Part shown: one piece after another, positions 56,520 through 64,000 of the stretch
How positions within the stretch are numbered: the first letter of the stretch is position 1
How the letters are laid out: the number at the start of each line of letters is the position of its first letter
Assembly: GCF_014898055.3 (NCBI RefSeq)
Contig: NW_026555331.1
Span: 105,707,194 to 105,771,193 of the forward strand
Direction: 5' to 3'
Length of the DNA stretch: 64,000 bases
DNA from: Talpa occidentalis
Taxonomy: Eukaryota; Chordata; Mammalia; Eulipotyphla; Talpidae
The notes under the pieces: generated by a model
The model's input: only the letters and a program-made list of their open reading frames with translations
Told to the model about the DNA's origin: nothing
The model's database searches: none
Translations under genes and position numbers: made by a program

Positions 56520-58600
56520 GGATCTTTATTTAGCATGTCTGAAGGCATTGTCTTCGGTATTGTCACTGAATGAGAATTCTTGAGGACCTATTCAGTCATT
56601 TCCATGTTTCTTTCCTTTGCTAGAAGTGTAGGGGTAGAAAGAGGAATGAGACAAGACCCACATTTTATAAGAGCTCAGCATGGATGGGGACTTGGATGTA
56701 TGTAGGTGCTAACCAGGAGGTTAGTGCCAACATCACAAATAAGCACCACTCATAGTAATACCAATTATCTTGTGAAAAGAAAATGATAAAGAAGTAGAAC
56801 CTTTGTAGAGGGTTTTGAGAAAAGTTTTTCGAAGGCTTTTGTAGGAAACATCAGCCCACATAACACTGTATGTGTTTAAGGCCATTTACAAGGTGACTGC
56901 TTCTGATACAATGGATTTCATGTTCAAGGAAAATCCTTATCCATCTGTTCAAAGATGCCTGGCTATTTGAAACCAACATGTATAAACAGATTGCATATCT
57001 CCAACAACCACAGCGAACCATAGGCACTTCTGGCAAGCCAAAAAAGGAAAAGCAGTTGTTGACCAAACATAATGACTTAGGAAATAAGGCAAATCCACAA
57101 GCTGTTTATGGTTACAATACAGTTTGTTTTTATGTAACAAGATTTATAGCCATAATGTAATGATGTCCTCCTTTAGAGTGGAATTGAGTCAGTAGCCTAA
57201 GGACATGCTCTAGGTATAAAAGTGTCTCTTATTCTTAAATGCTAAAATATTTGTCATTACTCTAGAAACCAGACCTATAATTGTATTTTATGGTACAATT
57301 TTCCACTATTCTTTTCTGAATTTTTTCATACTGCAGTAATAACATTTACTTGGCCATTTATTTCCCCACCCAGCTGGAAGGGCCATAGTCTTGTTTTATT
57401 TCATTTTTGTGGTACTCTGCAGCTGTTGTTGAATTGTCAAAGGATTTTCATAAAAAGCTACATGAAAACAACAACCAAATAGTTCAGAGTTGTCTTTATG
57501 TTGTGAGAAAATGAATGACTGTTTGCATTCTACTTTTCAGCATTTTCTAAAGGATGTACAGTTACTGTGTATTTCTTTGAAAACAAATTAAAGAACAAAT
57601 CCTTTTATATCTAAGATCTAGTTTTTAATCTCAACATATGTCTTGTGAGGTAATTAGGTGAGGGTTTATTAATGTCCCCAGTGTGGCGGAGAGGATGCTA
57701 AGAACTAAAGAAGTTAGCTAACTTCTGGAATGATCCATCGCTATAAAGATCCAGTTCAGACCACAATCTACACCATTGGCTCCAGACCACAGACTTTTAG
57801 TAGTTGGGCATAGATAGGCTCCCCCCTGATACATGTCTGTGTGGACAATGAATGACCTAGTTTGGGGTGATATTCAAAATGTTTGATAACTGGTACAGCC
57901 AGAGCATCGGCAGGTCAGGTTAGCACCATCCAGCCGGGACAGCTGTGAGCAGCCAGCCTGGCCAGGCCAGTGCCTAACAGCTGCAAGTGAACTTACCTGC
58001 GCTTGATTAAACTTTTTGAATGCTGCTTTAGACATCTGCCTTATTTTTGTTCTTAATAATGACACTATTTAAAAACAATTTGTTGAAGGAATGGGCACAA
58101 TAATGAGTAACCATGAGAACTTCCTGGTTCAAGTTCTTCCAAATTACAAACTTTGGTTAATCAAACTTAACAACAGAGCTTTGGTAAGATGGCCAAGGTG
58201 ATCTCCTTTGACAAAACACCAGTTTTGTTTTCAACTGATAATGCAGAAATTACCTACTGTCTTTTCAGGAGCTCACAATGTTTGAAGGGAATTTAATTCT
58301 TAAAAATATTACTATTTTTCTTCCAACTTGAATTGTTATATTAATGGTCTAAAAACATTTGTAGGAGTCTGCGTCTTTTTGAAGAGTATTGACTTAAAAG
58401 ATTAGCAGTTTATTCTGTAAAATTTCAGTAACTCATTATCAAAACCAGGAGGTACATGTGTCAGGACCCCTTGCCCCAGAACTACAGATGTCCCCTTGTC
58501 CTAATGTCACTGTATAGAGCTAAAATAAGGGAGTCAATTTTATACCTGTGCCATTGAAAAACTGTGACTCTATCCAGGCAAGAAACATTCTGTCAATCTC
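56520..58600. other. AT-rich intergenic DNA, nothing recognised
   Basis: About 2 kb with no nameable repeat or supported gene. Confidence 0.4.
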
Positions 58601-58602
58601 AG

Positions 58603-58690
58603 TAATGGAAATAATCTTGGACAAACAAATAATTGACTAAAACAGTGTAAATAACCTCAAAGTGTTTGCAGATTTCATCAAAAGGCCAAA
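58603..58690. repeat. Diverged direct repeat, copy 1
   Basis: ggaaataatcttggacaaac ... agtgtaaataacctcaaagt ... tgcagatttcatcaaaaggc. It matches 59,391-59,473 with small gaps. No known repeat family recognised. Confidence 0.7.
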
Positions 58691-59390
58691 TGTTTTATAC
58701 TTAAGACCAGAACATGGCAGGAAAGGAAATTAGAGGAAGGAAGCATCCATCCTTTTTTCAGAGTCTCTGTAATTTTCTATAAAGATTTGTACTTTGATTA
58801 TGATTAGTAGCACCATATGCTGCAGGGGGCTGGGGGCACCCAAGATCAAAGGCTTCAGTCAGGGCACTGGAGCCTTCCTGTGGGTAGTAGCAAATATTTC
58901 TCTTGGTAGACTGCTAATGGACATTTCTCCTGGGCCCTCCACCCACCCTACCCACCCCCCACACTACTATTTAATTTCCAAATTATAATTGATATACCTT
59001 AAACCTGAATGCTTTTTAATCATCTTTTTCATTGTCTGCTATAACACATTGTAGAGCAGGAAAAAAAGGTTGTTGCTAAAGATATTTAATGCTAAAGAAT
59101 TAGCAAATTATAAATTGTCAAGTTTTTAATATGTATGGCCTTAAAAATTAGGAGAGTTAATGGGCTGCTGAACATGCTTTTCTTTGGTTAGTGAGAGAGC
59201 AAAATTTTTTTTTTTTCTAATTTTCTCTACCAGCAAAACTTTTCACAATGAACCTTTGGTTTTGTTAGAAACCTTTGGTAAAAATGTGTGATAGTGTATT
59301 AGCTCTTACATTCCCCTTTGCCCTGCCATGCCCTCCTTTCCTGGTTACAAATGTTTTTTCTTCTAAACTGTCTTTAAAAATCGATCTTGG

Positions 59391-59473
59391 TGGTAGAAAT
59401 AATCTTGCATAAACAATTTACTGTAAAAGTGTAAATAACCTCAGAGTCTCTGCAGATGTCGTCAAAAAGTCAA
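59391..59473. repeat. Diverged direct repeat, copy 2
   Basis: tagaaataatcttgcataaa ... agtgtaaataacctcagagt ... tgcagatgtcgtcaaaaagt. Same order and direction as copy 1, about 790 bp away; the exact shared word agtgtaaataacctca anchors the match. Confidence 0.7.
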
Positions 59474-60200
59474 TCATTCGTCATCAATCTGGGTTGATGG
59501 GAAAATGGTAGCCATGTTGCTGGCAATCCACATCACAATCTCTGATTAATGGCTCAACCTTTTCTATAAAAAGGAACAAATCACCTATGTCCAGTGGAAG
59601 AGTTTGAGGAAATATATGTGAAGATGCTTAGAAACTATAGGTGTTAATGGAACTAGATGTTACTAACATTTCAACTTCAAATGTGTTTCCTGAATGAGAA
59701 TCTGAGGTCCTTCAGGGCAGAACCTAGGCTTATACACAGCCATTTGGTGTCCTCTGTAACGCCTGACTCAGGGTCTTGTCTTCAATTGTAGTACTTTAGT
59801 AAATGGTAGGTTGGGCAAAAGAGGAAAGCCGGTTCTCAGGTGAAGGGGTTCTTCTGCCTTTCCTCGATATTCTGTTTCCATCTTTTCATTGTTTTCTTAC
59901 TCTTCAGCAGGCTGCAGGGCCTGAGCTCTAGCTTCAGCTCATATGCTCTCTCTCTGGATAGCTGTCTGGACAGGTCTAGAGGCCAAGCCAGCTCTGTGAT
60001 CATTTCTGTGATCATTTAGTTTACATGGTGAATCATTGGACTACTCTGGACATCGTGTTTCATGAGTACTGTGGTTCTGATCATCATTGTTTTCCTGAGG
60101 GGTTTTATCAGCAGTAGTGGCCCTTATGAAGTCAAAAGATTATAAGAGCAAAAAGGGAGGTTTTGTGATTTGTTTGAGCCACATACCATGTTTCCCTCTT

Positions 60201-60465
60201 TTTAAAAAAAGATGTATTTATTTATACAAGAACTGGGTACAGGCCAGATGCGAGGCAGGGTGAGAGGATTCTCCAGAGACAGAGCGGGGAACAGAACAGG
60301 CAGACTGATGAAATACACTGCTGAGGGGAGCAGTGGGCGAGACAGGAGAGGTCTGCTGCGCCATGTGGGACCCTCGCTGGCCGACCGGGATTGAACTCGT
60401 GCTACAGAGGACGTGGACAGCTTCACAGTGCAGCACTCAACCGCCTGCACCACAAGGGAGACCCG
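60201..60465 (-). mobile_element. tRNA-derived SINE, type A
   Basis: Reversed copy: tail aaaaaaagatgtatttattt, ctgatgaaatacactgctga core, head ending ccacaagggagaccc. TSD atgtttccctctt at 60,188-60,200 and atgtctccctctt at 60,467-60,479. First lineage SINE after the 21-kb gap. Confidence 0.92.
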
Positions 60466-60479
60466 TATGTCTCCCTCTT

Positions 60480-61200
60480 GAAAAGTCACAGTGCATGAGT
60501 GCCCACTGAAGGCTGTGAGAAAGTCACAGTGGGAGTGGGTGTGGCAGGTAGGACTGTTAACCTAGTTTGTGAAACACTGTAATAAATGCACATTCAGATC
60601 TCTTCCAGCTTCAAACATTAAGGATTCTATTACATTTCTTCAAGATCATTGGGATTTATGAAAAAGTGATTAAAATGTGTTGCTTCATGCTCTGCCTGAG
60701 TGATCTCAACAACTCATAGAATCTGATTGGTTTAATAATAATCCACAATGAGCAGGATATGATAGACTGAAGTTGCCTCTAGTTTCTCACAGTCCCAGAA
60801 AACTTTTCTTTACCACCAACCTGCCAAACTAGAAAATTACTAGACTTCTCTTCCCACCAGGACACAATAGTGTCAGAGCCCCGCGATTGTGAGCACCATT
60901 GGGCATATTGATGATTTTGGGCTAAATAACCGTTGACTCTTCAAAAGTATTATTTAGTCACTATGCTAGTACTTGATGGGGTGTTTCCTGGGAACCCAAC
61001 CATTTGGGAACTTTTCCAGTGGTGAAGCCCTCAGGCTCATTAGTCCGATATCCTTGGGTGTCAGCACCTCACTTGATAATCACTGCACGACTCTCATGAT
61101 TCCCTGAGGTGATGGAGTAGAAATTCCAGTTTAACTAAAATTCCAGGGTGGTTTTCTTTCTGAAACAGGTGGTAGCTACAAACACCTGCCAAAAAAATAA
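60480..61200. other. Intergenic, nothing recognised
   Basis: No gene or clear repeat. Confidence 0.4.
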
Positions 61201-61204
61201 CCAT

Positions 61205-61430
61205 TAATGATGAGCATTTACAGAATGTCATGTGCCAGGCACAATTCTAAGCCTTCTGCAAGTATTCAGTCATGTAACTCTCACAGCACCCCATGAAGGA
61301 AATGCAGTGGTTTGTCGCATGTTACAGAAAACACAATGGAAGTATAAAGGTCAAATAGCTGCCTCAAGGTCACACAGTGAACAGTTAACAGAGTTACGAC
61401 TTGAACTCAGAGTTTATGAAAATTTCAGTC
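61205..61430 (-). mobile_element. MIR SINE, well preserved
   Basis: gagcatttacagaatgtcat gtgccaggcacaattctaag, atgttacagaaaacacaatg, ctcaaggtcacacagtgaac and gacttgaactcagag follow the reversed MIR nearly end to end. Confidence 0.85.
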
Positions 61431-61704
61431 ACACTTCTCACATGAATCTTCCATCATGGTGTCCTTGTCATCACTGGAGTTATTTTTTCTTGTATAGCAT
61501 TTTCCAGGAGATAATCTGCTGGAACTAAACCTTTTTTTGATATGATTCTGCCCATGGAAATTTCCCAAGCCACCAATACTTATTAACAGATAATTAGATC
61601 ATCGGTTTTCTTTATTCCTGCTATACGTGTTTATTCATGATCGCCACAATATTTATACTTAAGTTATTGCTTCCTCCCCCATCACTATACTTATTTTTTA
61701 TTTT

Positions 61705-61963
61705 TATTTTTTTAAAGATTTATTTATGCATATAAGAGCTGGGGCACAGGCCAGAGATGGGGGGGCGGTGAGAGGATTTACCAGAGACAGAGTGGGGAAC
61801 AGAACAGGCAGACTAACTAAAATACACTGCTGAGGGGAGCAGCAGGCGAGTCAGGAGACATCTGCTGCGCCATCCCTGGCCGGCCGTGGATCGAACTTGC
61901 GCTGCAGAGACTGAGGCTTGCTTCATAGGGCGGTGCTTAACCCCTTGCGCCACCAGGGAGGCC
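61705..61963 (-). mobile_element. tRNA-derived SINE, type A
   Basis: Reversed copy: tail ttttttaaagatttatttat, gcatataagagctggggcac, head ending gcgccaccagggaggcc. TSD atacttatttttta before and atacttatttattt after. Confidence 0.93.
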
Positions 61964-62009
61964 CTTATACTTATTTATTTTTTTTAACAGAATTTTTTAT
62001 TTTATTAAA

Positions 62010-62272
62010 TTTTTTTTAAGATTTATTTATTTATTTATACAAGCACTGGGTACAGTCAGAAGCGCGGGAGGGTGAGAGAATTCACCAGAGCCAGAGCGGG
62101 GAGCAGAGCAGGCAGAAGGACCGAAGTACACTGCTGAGGGGAGCAGCGGGCGGCAGGAGAGGTCTGCGCGCCATGTGGGACTTTCACTGGCGGCCAGAGA
62201 ACTAACTGGCGCTGCAGAGGCTGCGGGCAGCTTCTCAACCCAGCTCAACCGCTGTGCCACCTGGGAGGCCCG
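62010..62272 (-). mobile_element. tRNA-derived SINE, type B, at the same site
   Basis: Reversed type-B copy: tail tttttttaagatttatttat, acaagcactgggtacagtca gaagcgcgggagg, head ending gtgccacctgggaggcccg. Its target repeat cttatacttat (61,964-61,974 and 62,273-62,283) is the same sequence that duplicated for the SINE at 61.7 kb, so two insertions hit one short target. Confidence 0.93.
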
Positions 62273-62283
62273 CTTATACTTAT

Positions 62284-62800
62284 GTTTTAAAAAAGACTAG
62301 CCTTTTGTTATTACAGATCCAGTATATTTGCATGTAAAAAGCCAGAAAATGCAGGCATGCAGCAATAAGAACAGCATATTTCCACTGCATAGACTAGATA
62401 ATGGAAATATCTGTGTCCTCATCTCCATGTTAGGTTGCATGGCAAAGGTTGTAGGTGGAATTAGGTTGCTAATCAGATAAACTTGAGATGTGAGAGTCAC
62501 AGGAATTATCCAGGTGTTCCCAAAGTAATCACTGGATTCCTAGAAAATGTAAATTATATCGCCAATTTGGAAAAAAAAAAAAAAAAAAGCCATTCTTAGG
62601 ACTTTTTCAACGTGACAGCTCTCTTCCCTGGCTGCTTTGCCAGTCAGTCTGGTTCTGAATTTCTTATTGCACCTTACCTCTTGGGCCCAGTCTTACACTT
62701 GACTGCTTATGCCTTTTATAGGCCCAAGTCTTAGCTCCCCACATAAGTTGTTAAGTGTCCTAAAACAGTGATGATTGTGCCACCTAGGTGCTCTTTACGG
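62284..62800. other. Intergenic, nothing recognised
   Basis: Contains an A-run at 62,572-62,588; no gene seen. Confidence 0.4.
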
Positions 62801-62802
62801 CA

Positions 62803-63200
62803 ATGATTGTTGGTGTTGGCTACAGGCTACGGGTCTTAAACAAAAGAGATTTATTTTCTCACAATTATAGTGACTGGAAGTCCTAAATTGGGGTGTCAGC
62901 AAAGTGGTTCCAGTGAGCCCTGTCTTTCCTAGCTTGTGTATTGCTGCCTTCTTGCTGTGTTTCACATGGGGGCAAAGGGAGGGGGGGAGAGAGAGAGAGA
63001 GAGAGAGAGAAGAAGAGGGAGAGAGAGGAGCACGCATACAAGCTCTTTTCTTATAAGGACACTTATCCCATCATGAGCCCCCACCACCATGACGTCACCT
63101 AAATCTATTTAGTTCCAAAAGGCTCTGTCTCCAAATACCACCTCATTGAGGGACTGGGGGCTGGTGCTTCAATATATGAATTTTGGGGTGGGAGACCCAT
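62803..63200 (-). mobile_element. MLT1/MST-type MaLR LTR with embedded (GA)n
   Basis: agagatttattttctcacaa, aagctcttttcttataagga cacttatccca, ctctgtctccaaataccacc and cttcaatatatgaattttgg follow a reversed MaLR LTR. A GA-rich microsatellite at about 62,981-63,028 has grown inside it. Confidence 0.75.
62981..63028. repeat. (GA)n microsatellite
   Basis: gggagggggggagagagaga continuing into agaagagggagagag. Confidence 0.92.
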
Positions 63201-63239
63201 TAAGTCCATAGACTTGTACTTGGGGTACAAGAAAAAAAA

Positions 63240-63360
63240 ATAGCAATGCTTGAATCTCATTCCCAGAGATTCTGATTCAGTTGATCTGAAGTGGGACATG
63301 AACATCTATATTTATTTTCATTTCCCCCCGAAACCCTGTAGCCAGAGTTGAGGAGTGCTG
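63240..63360 (+). mobile_element. MER5-like hAT remnant
   Basis: aatctcattcccagagattc tgattcagttgatctgaagt gggacatgaacatct matches the middle of MER5-type elements on the plus strand. Confidence 0.6.
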
Positions 63361-63369
63361 CTGTATACT

Positions 63370-63530
63370 GTCCTGTTCAAGGGGAGGGCTGTGGCCCAGC
63401 AGCAGCAGCAGCACCTGGAAGTTTGTCAGAACTGCAGTCTCTGGTCCCCCCAGTCCTGTGAATCTGACTGTGTTGTAACAAAATCCCCAGATGATTCGTA
63501 AGCACCATAAAGTTAGAAAAATCCTGGTCT
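63370..63530 (-). mobile_element. MER5-like hAT remnant, opposite orientation
   Basis: ggcccagcagcagcagcagc acctggaagtttgtcagaac tgcag, then acaaaatccccagatgattc gtaagcaccataaagtt, the reversed MER5 layout. A (CAG)n-like cagcagcagcagcag lies inside at about 63,398-63,413. Confidence 0.65.
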
Positions 63531-64000
63531 ACAGCATCTTGCATGGACTTGCATACAGGTATGAGACTGCTCCATCAATCAATTCCTGTTTGAATTCAAA
63601 CAGGTTTAGATTTTTTTAGCAAACGAAGTTTCAGCCTTTCTTGTTTTTGGAAGCCTGTCAAAGTGTGGATCTGGTCTACAAATAATTGCATTTTACTGTG
63701 AAGATTTTATATGTTGCCTATATATCATTGTCTTTCAGCAAACAAAAAAGCAGCAGATGTACCTAATATTCAAAATAAAATCCTAATGTTATTGAAAATA
63801 TTCTACCACTCTAGCAATTCCATCACAATGAATGATTGCTTTCTTAGCTTCAGGTGAGCTTTAAAGCTGATAATGAAATAGAATATGTACTTGTGCTCCA
63901 GCTGGAAAAAAGGGAAAGAAGTGGCACTTAGTGCAGAGTATGAATGCTATGTAACTAATCAATAATTCAGTCAACTAAGGAAAGAAAACACATGCATGCT
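63531..64000. other. AT-rich intergenic DNA to the window edge
   Basis: No gene or repeat recognised. Confidence 0.4.

Noticed and set aside
1..64000. A new multi-gene or defence-like system, CRISPR array, or integrated virus with genes
   Set aside because: No clustered unknown genes, spaced repeats or retroviral gag/pol/env frames are present. LTR candidates are solo, and TRIL is the only intact gene.

Overview
The window is nuclear DNA from a placental mammal. Three things show this: a single-exon gene encoding an 810-residue protein that I recognise as TRIL (TLR4 interactor with leucine-rich repeats); mammal-wide old repeats (MIR, L2-like, MER5-like, MLT1-type MaLR LTRs); and many younger LINE-1 pieces. 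The most active-looking repeat is a tRNA-derived SINE of about 250-280 bp whose head begins ggcctccctggtggygca and whose tail reads taaataaataaatctttaaa. Its style resembles the tRNA SINEs of laurasiatherian mammals, but I cannot name the family or place the order. There are no bacterial-style operons, CRISPR arrays or phage genes.

Layout. 1-170: the 5' end of an NME1-like processed pseudogene (minus strand) running off the left edge, then a tiny retrotransposed piece of U2 snRNA. 170-16,000: intergenic DNA with nine SINE copies and an L1 block at about 2.1-5.3 kb, itself broken by an MLT1-type LTR and two SINEs. 16-22 kb: four CTCF-like motifs, a 603-bp LTR-like element, short tandem repeats and MIRs. 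24-31.6 kb: two more solo-LTR candidates, one sitting inside a minus-strand L1 that also shows a 5' inversion. 33.7-38.8 kb: three more SINEs. 39.9-41.6 kb: a young 5'-truncated L1 with clear target-site duplications (TSDs), interrupted by a second copy of the LTR-like element seen at 19 kb. 42-43.6 kb: an old L1/HAL1-like remnant. 48.5-51.7 kb: a CpG-rich island holding the whole TRIL coding sequence on the minus strand, with a probable promoter above 51.0 kb and a probable 3' UTR below 48.57 kb. 51.7-60.2 kb: upstream DNA with almost no recognisable repeats, including two diverged local duplications that could be regulatory. 60.2-64 kb: three SINEs, an MLT1-type LTR and MER5-like remnants.

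The lineage-specific SINE occurs about once per 3 kb up to 38.75 kb, is absent for about 21 kb around TRIL, and reappears at 60.2 kb. TRIL is the only intact gene I can support. Many SINE, L1 and LTR insertions are dated relative to each other by nesting and by TSDs, which is the richest information in the window. I see no new multi-gene system. The items most worth checking are the two-copy LTR-like family with a shared 58-codon ORF, the U2 fragment, the overlapping upstream ORF at TRIL, and the paired repeats upstream of TRIL.
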